Source: Bacteroidota bacterium (GTDB taxonomy: Bacteria > Bacteroidota > Ignavibacteria > Ignavibacteriales > Ignavibacteriaceae). Taken from it: 64,000 nt of DNA. The stretch spans positions 62,001-126,000 of the forward strand of contig JADFLR010000005.1 in assembly GCA_022564295.1 (NCBI GenBank), written 5' to 3'. Within the stretch, counting starts at the first letter, position 1, and each line of letters starts with the position of its first letter. The position numbers were made by a program, and so were the translations under genes. The notes under the pieces were generated by a model. It made no database searches. It was not told where the DNA came from and was given only the letters and a program-made list of their open reading frames with translations. Below, one piece after another: positions 1 through 7,729 of the stretch.

Positions 1-18
1 GATTTAGAAGAATAATAA

Positions 19-249
19 AAGTGTAATTAAAACCTTTATTTTAAGAAAATTATGATAACTATTACACTTACATTTTGATATTGATAACGGAGTCAAGTTC
101 TCTTTAATCTACCTAAATTGAACAACGCATATAAAATTATACTCTGTTACCTTTATACTACTTATAAAGTGTAAGTGTAATTTTGTATAAAAATTGTTTG
201 AATATAATTTATAATCCGAATAATTGTTATTACACTTCTGGTTACACTT
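19..249. repeat. Six-copy TTACACTT direct/inverted repeat cluster
   Basis: Exact 8-mers lie at 19-26 (minus sense), 62-69 (plus), 167-174 and 173-180 (minus, overlapping by two bases), 230-237 and 242-249 (plus). The last two plus copies are 12 bp apart and the two minus copies 6 bp apart. The outer copies face each other in inverted orientation. This layout resembles a multi-site protein-binding region, but no partner protein can be named. Confidence 0.6.
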
Positions 250-355
250 TATTCAACTCCTCCTTTATCAAGTCCCAATTATTTCCATATATCAATACAG
301 GAGATAATTGCTAATAACATTAAATTATAATAAGTTGTATATCAGGAGATGTTAT

Positions 356-387
356 CCCCTGCCACTTTACTTCTTTACCGGCAGGGG
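356..387. other. GC-rich stem-loop upstream of first gene
   Basis: CCCCTGCC (356-363) and GGCAGGGG (380-387) can form a perfect 8-bp stem with a 16-nt loop in an otherwise AT-rich region. No T-tract follows on either strand, so it is not a typical intrinsic terminator. It lies about 115 bp before the start of the following gene and could be a leader structure or a remnant of a mobile element. Confidence 0.45.
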
Positions 388-502
388 GGAATGTTAAGAG
401 TTGGCAAGCAGGCATTAAAGGAAATTTATTTCAGTCCAGGTAACATTCATTGATATAATACTGATATGCTGCAAAATTTTTTAACGTTTGAGGAGGAATG
501 AT

Positions 503-985
503 ATGCCTAAATTATTTGGAACATTTATAATAATTTTCTTATGCGGAAGTTATTCAACTGCACAAACCCTATCAGATATATTCTGGGAGTCAAATGCTTA
601 CCCAGAAAATTTTACCCAATATCATCGTCAAAGCAAAATTCAATATGAAGATATATTTCAACGATGTTTTGATACCTTGTTTCGTGATTTTTCTAAATAT
701 AGGCGAGAAGAATTGAAAGAATGTGAGCAAAGGCCATATTGGGATGAATACTTATTGTGTATTGAAGAGGATATTGCTGTTCTGATGCTTAGCTGGCTCA
801 AGAGTATTGACAGAACACTATATGAGCATGTTCCCTGGGAAGAGACAATCTATGGGAGTATTATGATTGAAGCAAAAAAATCATTGTCTCATCGTTCATG
901 GATAGACCATATACGTTCGCTGCATTCCTCTATAGAAGAGCAATTGAAGCCTTGGAATTATTTTGGTTGTACACCCGTCTGGTAA
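503..985 (+). CDS. Small exported protein of unknown function
   Basis: This is a 160-residue protein that I do not recognise. The start is placed at ATG 503 rather than at the in-frame TTG at 488, because AGGAGG at 491-496 sits 6 bp before 503. Residues 1-21 look like a Sec signal peptide (hydrophobic core, then an S-T-A-Q type end), so the mature protein is probably periplasmic or secreted. The remainder is rich in Trp, Tyr and Glu with several Cys and shows no familiar motif. Immediately downstream, in the same reading frame but after two stop codons, lies a decayed T9SS sorting-domain sequence. The gene might therefore be a truncated T9SS cargo, but this is inference. Confidence 0.6.
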   Translation: MPKLFGTFIIIFLCGSYSTAQTLSDIFWESNAYPENFTQYHRQSKIQYEDIFQRCFDTLFRDFSKYRREELKECEQRPYWDEYLLCIEEDIAVLMLSWLKSIDRTLYEHVPWEETIYGSIMIEAKKSLSHRSWIDHIRSLHSSIEEQLKPWNYFGCTPVW

Positions 986-991
986 GATTAA

Positions 992-1183
992 AATTCTTTC
1001 GAAGAGATTAAAATAGTTTTAGAAAAGAATTCTTCAGAAAATGAAATTTCAGAACTTGATATTGTTGCATTTCAAGTCTATGATGCGTTGGGAAGTGAGA
1101 TTGCAACACTTGTAAATAAAGCAAAACTATTAAATATTTTAATTGACAATCAGCAAACTATCTTTCTACAGTATAAGAATTGA
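992..1183 (+). pseudogene. Remnant of a T9SS type A C-terminal sorting domain
   Basis: Translation in the frame of the preceding gene, after stops at 983-985 and 989-991, gives a stretch around 1076-1120 reading VYDALGSEIATLVNK. This closely matches the VYDILGSEVAVLVNEK segment of the intact sorting domain encoded near 40.1 kb. The upstream NYPNPFNPS motif and the terminal strands (GMYIYSIKAG type) are not recognisable and the frame closes at 1183. No start codon or ribosome binding site precedes it. It is read as a decayed 3' end of a secreted-protein gene. Nothing further is recognisable between 1184 and 1362. Confidence 0.6.
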
Positions 1184-1362
1184 TTTGAATACCAAGTTTT
1201 AATAGTGTTATACATAAAGAAAGAAATCCATAATTACTTTTCTTTCGATTCTCAGTGCATGGGAACTTTATTTTGTCTATGTTTTAGTAGTGATATCCTT
1301 ACTTCGATATTAATTTCATTTTTTATGACACTTTTTTCTGCATTTAACCTCTTTTCAATTAT

Positions 1363-1641
1363 ATGGCTTCAAAAGAATTAAAGGAAAAAATAGAAGCAGT
1401 TAAGGAATTGACCGAAATTTTTAAAGTCGAAAGAATGGTCTATTTGGGGGTTACCATAATTGCATTATTAATGCTATTAGGGAGTGCCCTTTCTTTAATA
1501 ATTAAAGGAGAAATTGGCATTGCTGAATTAGGATTACTATTTGGTTCTTCTGGTATGATTACTTACTCTACTGGTAGGTTACTCTTTATGTGGAATGAAG
1601 CATTAAAGCTTTTATATTCATCAAAAAATTCCAAGGATTAA
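1363..1641 (+). CDS. Small two-helix membrane protein, unknown function
   Basis: This 92-residue protein belongs to no family I recognise. It has a charged amphipathic N-terminus (residues 1-24, Lys/Glu rich), a hydrophobic segment at about 25-48, a Gly-rich hydrophobic segment at about 52-72, and a short basic C-terminus. This suggests an inner-membrane protein with two transmembrane helices. The next gene begins 3 bp after its stop, and the AAGGAT near its own 3' end would be the ribosome binding site of that gene, so the two are probably co-transcribed and translationally coupled. The start ATG has no strong Shine-Dalgarno sequence. Confidence 0.55.
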   Translation: MASKELKEKIEAVKELTEIFKVERMVYLGVTIIALLMLLGSALSLIIKGEIGIAELGLLFGSSGMITYSTGRLLFMWNEALKLLYSSKNSKD

Positions 1642-1644
1642 AAC

Positions 1645-2391
1645 TTGGAAAATTCAATGGAAAAATACAGAAAGAATAGAATCCTAAATGCTTTTCTATC
1701 TATTGTAGGTTTCATTATTATCATAATATCTCTTCTCTATTCATATTTTCAGCTTTCAAATGCAGAAGATGAGCTCACTAAAAAAAGAATTCAGATAGAT
1801 AGTTTAAATACAATAAATGATTCACTTAATAATAGTGTTGAAGAATTAAAACTCACACAAAATTCTATCTTAGATTTTTTAGTGTCAGTTACTGGTGAAC
1901 GAAACATAAGTATATTAAACTCGTCGGTAGATTGGAATGAGATTCAAAGTGAAATATTAAATTTGTCATCTGGTAACAGAAAAGATGCAATTCTTTTTGC
2001 AGTTTTACTGGCTTGGAAGAATATTCCATTCAAAATGGGACAACAGAAGGTAGGCATTGGTTTCGATTCCCCACGATTTATATCTTATGTGCTATCACAA
2101 GTAGGTATTGAAATTAAAAGTTCCCGTGGCGAAATATTATCTGAAAGTATTATGAGAAGGTTTGAAGAGGTTGATAATCCTCTTCCGGGTGATTTAGCAT
2201 TCTATCAAGGGGAAGGAAGTTTTGGATTTATTCTTGCATCAACAAACAATTCTAAAAATATTCATGTTGGTATAGGGACTTTACAAAAGAAAGCCCCACT
2301 CCAGATAGTGAGTCTAAATTACATAAGAACCTCACGTTTTCCATTAATTGGTTATTATCGTGTAGTTTATCCAGATGAGAATAAAAATTAG
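1645..2391 (+). CDS. Membrane-anchored coiled-coil protein with degenerate NlpC/P60-like domain
   Basis: This is a 248-residue protein. A TTG start at 1645 follows AAGGAT (1633-1638); an ATG at 1657 is the alternative. Residues about 14-36 form one transmembrane helix and about 40-72 a Leu/Asn-rich coiled coil. Residues about 115-245 resemble the NlpC/P60 fold of cell-wall endopeptidases: a PFKMG segment, then DSPRFISYV where active members have DCSGF, then LPGDLAFYQG, and a C-terminal GYYRV strand. The nucleophile Cys is replaced by Ser142, and the first catalytic His position appears to be Ser/Phe (192-193), while a later His (207) remains. The domain is thus probably inactive and may bind rather than cut peptidoglycan. 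Family assignment is by eye and moderate. Confidence 0.5.
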   Translation: MENSMEKYRKNRILNAFLSIVGFIIIIISLLYSYFQLSNAEDELTKKRIQIDSLNTINDSLNNSVEELKLTQNSILDFLVSVTGERNISILNSSVDWNEIQSEILNLSSGNRKDAILFAVLLAWKNIPFKMGQQKVGIGFDSPRFISYVLSQVGIEIKSSRGEILSESIMRRFEEVDNPLPGDLAFYQGEGSFGFILASTNNSKNIHVGIGTLQKKAPLQIVSLNYIRTSRFPLIGYYRVVYPDENKN

Positions 2392-2592
2392 TAAAAATTT
2401 ACACTCTCCACTATCCTAAAAATCCACAGCTAAATTAAAACAAAATAATGTTAGAGAGCTGAACATTAGTATGTATCAACCAAAATTACCATTTCTGATT
2501 ACTCCCCCCTACCCCATTTTTTCATGGCAAATAATTGACCCTTTATTTACATGATAGATAGGTATATCCAATAATATAAAATACATTTTAAG

Positions 2593-2808
2593 ATGAATCT
2601 AAATAAAGAATCACTTGAGGTTTTGTCAGATTGCATCCTATCAAAAATGGAACAGATATCTAAGATTAATAAAGTATCAACTCGGCTAACTGATTCCATT
2701 AATAAAGAACTTCAATTATTAAAAGAATTAAATACAAAGCTCTGTACAGAATTACATAATAAGACGAAATCATCTAATATCACTGAACAGAACAATAGTA
2801 AAAATTAA
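2593..2808 (+). CDS. Small coiled-coil ORF, unknown function
   Basis: This is a possible 71-residue protein, rich in Lys, Asn, Ser and Leu, with heptad-like spacing of Leu/Ile across residues about 7-55 and a polar tail. There is no recognisable domain and no good ribosome binding site before ATG 2593. It lies alone between the NlpC-like gene and the 3' end of ssrA. It may be a real small cytosolic helical protein or a chance frame in AT-rich DNA. Confidence 0.35.
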   Translation: MNLNKESLEVLSDCILSKMEQISKINKVSTRLTDSINKELQLLKELNTKLCTELHNKTKSSNITEQNNSKN

Positions 2809-2922
2809 TTATGAAAAGCCATTGATGACAAAATTGATGACTGAATTATCTGCATAGGCCATCATTCAATCAACAATGAAGTAAGGAAAGTAAAAATATG
2901 CAACAAATTATAACATCTTTAG

Positions 2923-3283
2923 TGGAGGTGGCGGGAGTCGAACCCGCGTCCGAAATTAAGATCCAAAAAACCTCTACACACATATTCTGTTTTTATTTAG
3001 CTTAAAGCTACCAAACAGACAAGGATCACTTTAAGCTTGCCCCTTAATCCGCCGACGCGGAATTCGCATCCTCAACAAGGGCGGTTGATTCAGCTATCAT
3101 ACCTAACGGCGTCCTTCTGAACCCCGGTATGAGAGAGAACAGAGAACGACTGCGTTAATTTACGCAGCTAAAGCGTAATCGTATTCGCCAATTAAAGTTT
3201 TTTCCCGCCGTTTAACGTGTCTGCAGGAAACACGATGTGCAGTTTAGTGTCTCTTTAATCCCGTCGAAGCCAATTTCACCCCC
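2923..3283 (-). ncRNA. ssrA: tmRNA (SsrA)
   Basis: Transfer-messenger RNA rescues stalled ribosomes and tags the nascent chain for proteolysis. Read on the minus strand, the 5' end starts GGGGGTGAAATTGG followed by the conserved GACGGGA block. The 3' end carries the T-arm GGTTCGACTCCCGCC and CACCTCC, which pairs with the 5' GGGGGTG (one G-U). CCA is not encoded. The resume ORF (plus coordinates 3160-3189) reads GEYDYALAA-stop, close to the GENNYALAA-type tags of Bacteroidota. The length of about 361 nt is normal and the gene is one-piece. It lies 40 bp downstream of the adenosyltransferase gene in the same orientation. Its 3' end faces the accessory-looking 1-2.9 kb strip. Confidence 0.95.
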
Positions 3284-3323
3284 TGTTATTCAGTTGGCAA
3301 ACAGCAATATGCTGCAAGCAAAA

Positions 3324-3872
3324 TCACTGTTTCCATTCAATATCGGGAGTACCGGTTACGGTATTATCAAAACGTGCAAGAACAAATAACAAATCAGATA
3401 ACCTGTTTAGAAATATAATGATGTTATTTCCAATTTTCACGGTACTGTTTAATGCCACAACCATTCTTTCAGCACGCCTGGTAATTGTTCTGCAAATGTG
3501 TAACACTGCAGCACCTTTTGTGCCTCCGGGAAGAATAAAATTTCTTAACTCGTCTAATTTACTTTCGTAATTATCAATCTCTTTTTCAATATACAAATAA
3601 TATTCTTCAGGAGCTCGGAAAACATTCAGCTTTTTTGTCTTCTCATTATCAGGTGTCGCAAGATCAGCACCTATTGAAAATAGCCAGTTCTGAATTTTTT
3701 GTAAAAGATCTTTAACTGATTTATCTGATACTTCAATAACTGCCAATCCAATAAATGCATTTAACTCATCAATTGTTCCGTATGCTTCAATTCTAAACGA
3801 ATTTTTAGAAACTCTCTCACCTCCGAAAAGTCCGGTTTCTCCCTTATCGCCTGTTTTGGTATAAATCTTCAT
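3324..3872 (-). CDS. pduO: PduO-type ATP:cob(I)alamin adenosyltransferase
   Basis: This 182-residue protein transfers the adenosyl group of ATP to cob(I)alamin to make coenzyme B12. The N-terminal ATP-binding signature KIYTKTGDKGETGLFGG (residues 2-18) and the RRAER motif near residue 145 are characteristic of the PduO/MMAB family, and the length is normal. ATG 3872 is chosen over an in-frame upstream start because it overlaps the stop of the preceding gene as TAATG, giving translational coupling, and because family members begin just before the KIYTKTGD motif. It is encoded directly behind the ygfZ-like gene. The substrate may be cobinamide or cobyrinate intermediates as well as cobalamin. 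Confidence 0.9.
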   Translation of the reverse strand: MKIYTKTGDKGETGLFGGERVSKNSFRIEAYGTIDELNAFIGLAVIEVSDKSVKDLLQKIQNWLFSIGADLATPDNEKTKKLNVFRAPEEYYLYIEKEIDNYESKLDELRNFILPGGTKGAAVLHICRTITRRAERMVVALNSTVKIGNNIIIFLNRLSDLLFVLARFDNTVTGTPDIEWKQ

Positions 3873-4972
3873 TAAACAAAAGGCAGTTCGCAAACGGTAA
3901 CGCTAATTGTTCTTCCGTTACTACTTTTGGCAGATAATTTTGTTCCCTCTTTAGCAAAAGCTTTGCGAATAAATGCTAACCCTATTGGAACATCTAATTT
4001 TAAAGAGTTAACGGATGAAGTAACAGTACCAGCTTCAGATCCATCTCCGGATAATAGTATAAATTGTTCTTCGCCCAATAGCCGTTCATCAAATTCAACT
4101 CCGCACAAATACTTTTGAACTTTATTGTAAGTTTCAATACGTTCAATCACTTCCTGCCCAATATAACAACCTTTTGTAGTATCTACTAAACTCATAAGGT
4201 TGGCTTCGTGTGGATTATAATTATCATTTAATTCATTTGGAGCAACGGGAATTCCTTGTTCTATCCGGTAAGTATTATATGCGTCTTCACCAATTAGACT
4301 GAAATCGAAAGGACCATTATACTCTATCATACTTTCTATTAATCTTTTACTATTTTCCATATCAGAAAGCAGCCAAAATTTACTCTGTCCTCTTTCATCC
4401 AATAGCTTTATTAAAAAGAACAAAATATTATCCGATTGAATGATTTTAAGTGTATTCTGTTCAATATCATTTAGAACATTTCCGCAAATAAGTCTTATAA
4501 AAGAATCTGCCTGTGGACCTGATAATTCCAATAGATTGTATTTGCCGTTTGCATCGTTTACCTGAACATCATCGGTGATAATATACTTACGGATCCAGCT
4601 CATTAATTTTGGTTTATTTTCTCTTCCACATATTAGTAGCTGGTAGTCTTCAAAGTTTATCAATTTTCCTAAACCGATTATTCTTCCTTTATCGGAAGTG
4701 AATAAAGTGTCTTTTATATGCGCTTTTGGAATATCTTTTAATGAGTTTGTTGTAATCCTGTGAAGGAATTCCAATACATCTTTTCCTTTTAACTCAATTA
4801 TTCCGTAATGCGAAATGTTCCTTAATCCCACACCGGTGTATAAGCATTCCAATTCTTTTTCTAACGAGTTATATTTATTTATAATTTTGTATCCGTCCAC
4901 CGTTATTGCATCATATCCTTTCAATGATAAGTATTCAATTAAATCAGTAGGTCTGGTATCTAATTCCTGCAT
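3872..4972 (-). CDS. ygfZ: YgfZ/GcvT-like folate-binding protein
   Basis: This 366-residue protein of the YgfZ (IbaG/IBA57) family is a tetrahydrofolate-binding relative of glycine-cleavage T-protein that helps build or repair Fe-S clusters. The signature KGCYIGQE lies near residue 265, containing the invariant Cys, and is followed by a C-terminal beta-barrel segment. The N-terminal GcvT-like part has GIIELKGKDVLEFLHR, typical of the family. Its stop codon overlaps the start of the cobalamin adenosyltransferase gene by one base (TAATG), so the two are one operon. The intergenic DNA upstream (4973-5126) shows no recognised element. Confidence 0.88.
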   Translation of the reverse strand: MQELDTRPTDLIEYLSLKGYDAITVDGYKIINKYNSLEKELECLYTGVGLRNISHYGIIELKGKDVLEFLHRITTNSLKDIPKAHIKDTLFTSDKGRIIGLGKLINFEDYQLLICGRENKPKLMSWIRKYIITDDVQVNDANGKYNLLELSGPQADSFIRLICGNVLNDIEQNTLKIIQSDNILFFLIKLLDERGQSKFWLLSDMENSKRLIESMIEYNGPFDFSLIGEDAYNTYRIEQGIPVAPNELNDNYNPHEANLMSLVDTTKGCYIGQEVIERIETYNKVQKYLCGVEFDERLLGEEQFILLSGDGSEAGTVTSSVNSLKLDVPIGLAFIRKAFAKEGTKLSAKSSNGRTISVTVCELPFV

Positions 4973-5126
4973 TAATTCTCCTTAATCGATTTCAATATAC
5001 TTTAAATTAATATATTTAATAATGTAAAATAAATACAAAATAGTTTTCAAAAAATGCTAAAAGAACTTTTATTTATCCTGCAAACTACCAACCGTACAGT
5101 TACAAGTTAAAAATACAAATAATAAT

Positions 5127-5981
5127 TCAATAGGGTCGTGTTTGCCGTTTATTTCTGGAATTCACGTAAATGCTGTCCTTTACGTTCCACACAAAAGCAA
5201 CGGAATCTTTTGAAAAAATTCTGTCACCGAGATCATAGTATAAATGTTCAAAATAATCGGGGAATTCATCATCATTTATTTTAGCTATTGTTCTTTTAAA
5301 ATTTATTCCTTTGTAAGTCATCAATAAATGAGGTTGACTATTAATTCCATCAATTAAAAAATAATTGTAGTTGATATGCCCTGTTCCTCTGCCGTAATGG
5401 AAATTAACTTCGATGAATGGAAAGTTTTTATAGTTCCAGTGTTTTAAAGTGATATTATTAAAACCGCCGTGTGAAGGAATGAGTGATTCCCAAACTGTTT
5501 CAAAATTTCCGTTTTGGCATCTGAATAGTGTTAAATAGAAATAGGCAGTTCCAAGTTCCGTGCTATCCAAATCAATAAAACTCTGATCATAACCCACAAT
5601 ATTTTTCGGCTCTATCAGTCGTTCCCCTTCGCGCGATTTTGCAATTACACCAAAGATATAACTTCTATCTTTTTTATAATATATAACGGCAGGTTTAGGA
5701 ATAGAGTAGCTTAAAGTTTTGTCAGTATTTACAAGATAATTCCCTTTAGGATAGTTTTCAAGAATGAACTCTTTTAATGCAAGTGTATCGCATGGTGTTC
5801 TGTTACCAGCAAGCTTTTTTTGCTGTTCAAGATTGTACTGTTGAATACGTGCATCTTTTTCAGGTGAATATTCTACACCATTAAGCCGAGTATTGTTACC
5901 TTCTTTGCGGTCTTCACTACAGCCACAAATAATAGTAATAAAAAAAATAATGGGAATTGTAAAAGTAATTCGCTTCATCAA
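5127..5981 (-). CDS. Lipoprotein of unknown function
   Basis: This is a 284-residue protein. Residues 1-20 form a hydrophobic signal ending in IICGC, a lipobox with Cys at about residue 21, so it is probably lipidated and anchored in a membrane facing the periplasm. The mature part begins with a polar, charged linker (about 22-60), followed by a mixed alpha/beta region rich in aromatic residues with no motif I recognise. The start could be either of the first two ATGs. It appears monocistronic, with about 150 bp of featureless DNA on each side. Confidence 0.7.
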   Translation of the reverse strand: MMKRITFTIPIIFFITIICGCSEDRKEGNNTRLNGVEYSPEKDARIQQYNLEQQKKLAGNRTPCDTLALKEFILENYPKGNYLVNTDKTLSYSIPKPAVIYYKKDRSYIFGVIAKSREGERLIEPKNIVGYDQSFIDLDSTELGTAYFYLTLFRCQNGNFETVWESLIPSHGGFNNITLKHWNYKNFPFIEVNFHYGRGTGHINYNYFLIDGINSQPHLLMTYKGINFKRTIAKINDDEFPDYFEHLYYDLGDRIFSKDSVAFVWNVKDSIYVNSRNKRQTRPY

Positions 5982-6135
5982 CTCAAGATTAATTTATACA
6001 ATCTACGAAACGTACAATAATTATGCCGATGAAGATAATAAATTAATGGCAGAATTCATTTGCTATTGTACATTTTTAGAAGGGCTATATAAATGTTAAA
6101 GATAATTTCTACATCCAGCAAGGAAACAGAGTTAA

Positions 6136-7515
6136 TTACTTAGCAAATTCTTCGAAAAAGTACGCAGAACTTAAAATACCAAGATGAAAATGATTCAGAT
6201 CAAAATGCTCGTTTGGTGAATGTAAATTTTCTGTATTCAAACCAAGTCCCATTAAAACAGGTATTGCGTTTAACTGTTTGGTAAAGATAGTTACAATCGG
6301 TATTGAACCGCCTTCGCGCATATAAACTGTTTTCTTTCCAAATGCTCTTGCCATTGCTTTTGATGCTGCAATCGTTGCCTTATTATTCATTGGAGTTACA
6401 ATCGGATAACCACCGTGAAGGTCTCTGACTATAACCCTCACAGATTTTGGCGCTATTTGTTTTACATAATTTGTAAAAAGCTTAGCGATTTTTTTAGGGT
6501 CTTGATTTGGTACAAGCCGCATACTTATTTTCGCCGTTACCTTTGAGGGTAAAACGGTCTTAGCACCCGCTTCAGTAAAACCACCAATAATACCATTGCA
6601 ATCCAACGTAGGACGAACCCACATTCTTTCTAATGTAGAAAAACCTTTTTCACCTTTCAACTCTCTTACATTTATTTCTTTAGCATATTTCTTTTCAGAA
6701 AATTTTAAGGCTTTAAAGCGTTCTCTTTCCTTTTTTGTAACCTTAATAACATCATCGTAAAAACCTGGAATACTAATACGACCGTTCTTGTCCATCATCT
6801 TTGAGATCATTTCTGCAAGTACGTTTATCGGGTTTGCAACTGCTCCGCCAAAAGTACCAGAATGAAGATCTCTGTTCGGACCCGTTACTTCAACTTCCAT
6901 ATACGCTATGCCCCGCAAGCCTAAAGTAATGGTTGGGACACCTGGTGCATAAAGTGCCGTGTCGGAAATAAGGACAGCATCGCATTTTAAAAACTTTGTA
7001 TTTATCTTAACATACTCCTCGAGATTATTACTTCCAATCTCTTCTTCACCTTCTATAATAAATTTAACATTTACAGGAAGTTTTCCGTTTGTATTTAAAT
7101 GCGCTTCAACACTTTTAACATGCATATATATTTGCCCTTTATCATCGGTAGCACCGCGCGCATAAATTTTTCCGTTTCTAATAGTAGGTTCAAATGGTGG
7201 CGTGTCCCACAAATCAACAGGGTCAACAGGTTGAACATCATAATGACCATAAATTAAAACGGTTGGTTTCCCCGGTGCATTCAACCACTCTGCATAAATC
7301 AAAGGATGACCATTAGTTTTAATGATATGCACTTTATTCATTCCTGCATCATTTAACTTTTTAGAAACAAACTCAGCTCCTTTTAACATATCTTTTTTAT
7401 GATTTTCATCCGTACTTATACTTTTTATAAGTAAGAAGTTTTTCAGTTCTTCTATGTATCTGCTGTTATTAGCGTTTATGTAATCTACAACTTTTTTCAA
7501 ATCGTTATCCCTCAC
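6136..7515 (-). CDS. M20-family metallo-dipeptidase
   Basis: This 459-residue zinc peptidase belongs to the M20/M25/M40 family (ArgE/DapE/carnosinase-like), which hydrolyses dipeptides or acylated amino acids. The metal-binding and catalytic motifs are intact: YGHYDVQP (His ligand and Asp, near residue 90), ARGATDDKG (bridging Asp near 120), EGEEEIGS (catalytic Glu-Glu near 155), ISDTALY (Asp ligand), and LHSPNEHF near the C-terminus (His ligand). A dimerisation lid domain lies between about 200 and 320. There is no signal peptide, so it is probably cytoplasmic. It is divergent from lptF with a 214-bp intergenic region. The exact substrate cannot be read from sequence. Confidence 0.9.
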   Translation of the reverse strand: MRDNDLKKVVDYINANNSRYIEELKNFLLIKSISTDENHKKDMLKGAEFVSKKLNDAGMNKVHIIKTNGHPLIYAEWLNAPGKPTVLIYGHYDVQPVDPVDLWDTPPFEPTIRNGKIYARGATDDKGQIYMHVKSVEAHLNTNGKLPVNVKFIIEGEEEIGSNNLEEYVKINTKFLKCDAVLISDTALYAPGVPTITLGLRGIAYMEVEVTGPNRDLHSGTFGGAVANPINVLAEMISKMMDKNGRISIPGFYDDVIKVTKKERERFKALKFSEKKYAKEINVRELKGEKGFSTLERMWVRPTLDCNGIIGGFTEAGAKTVLPSKVTAKISMRLVPNQDPKKIAKLFTNYVKQIAPKSVRVIVRDLHGGYPIVTPMNNKATIAASKAMARAFGKKTVYMREGGSIPIVTIFTKQLNAIPVLMGLGLNTENLHSPNEHFDLNHFHLGILSSAYFFEEFAK

Positions 7516-7729
7516 AGTTTTTATGAAATAAATAATTCACGCTTATTAAATTGTTTAAAAATTTAATCAAATGTACACTGAACAACAAAATAGATGTGAA
7601 AATAATAATGAACGAGTTTGGAACCGAAATGTAATAAAAGTTATACAAAAAAAGTATTGTTGGTTTTAAAATTATAAGCAATTTTGTCATTTCTTGTTAA
7701 ACGATTGCGCCTTACTTATTTTTATTACA

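Larger units (their letters stand above)
1..502. other. Non-coding leader with repeated TTACACTT motif
   Basis: No convincing coding frame is seen in this AT-rich stretch. It contains six exact copies of TTACACTT or its complement AAGTGTAA at 19-26, 62-69, 167-174, 173-180 (overlapping the previous copy), 230-237 and 242-249, in both orientations. A stem-loop follows at 356-387, and then the ribosome binding site of the first gene. The motif density is far above chance for this base composition. Its role as an operator array, a replication or partition site, or an element end cannot be decided from sequence alone. Confidence 0.6.

Noticed and set aside
2821-2865. Short direct repeat ATTGATGAC between the small coiled-coil ORF and ssrA
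   Set aside because: Only two copies of nine bases in AT-rich DNA; not distinguishable from chance.
5893-6099. Plus-strand frame of 68 codons overlapping the 5' end of the lipoprotein gene
   Set aside because: Lies mostly antisense to the lipoprotein signal peptide and its upstream region, has no ribosome binding site and no protein-like composition.
7505-7690. Minus-strand hydrophobic frame ahead of the M20 dipeptidase
   Set aside because: AT-rich intergenic DNA gives Ile/Leu/Phe-rich chance frames; no ribosome binding site, and it overlaps the dipeptidase start.
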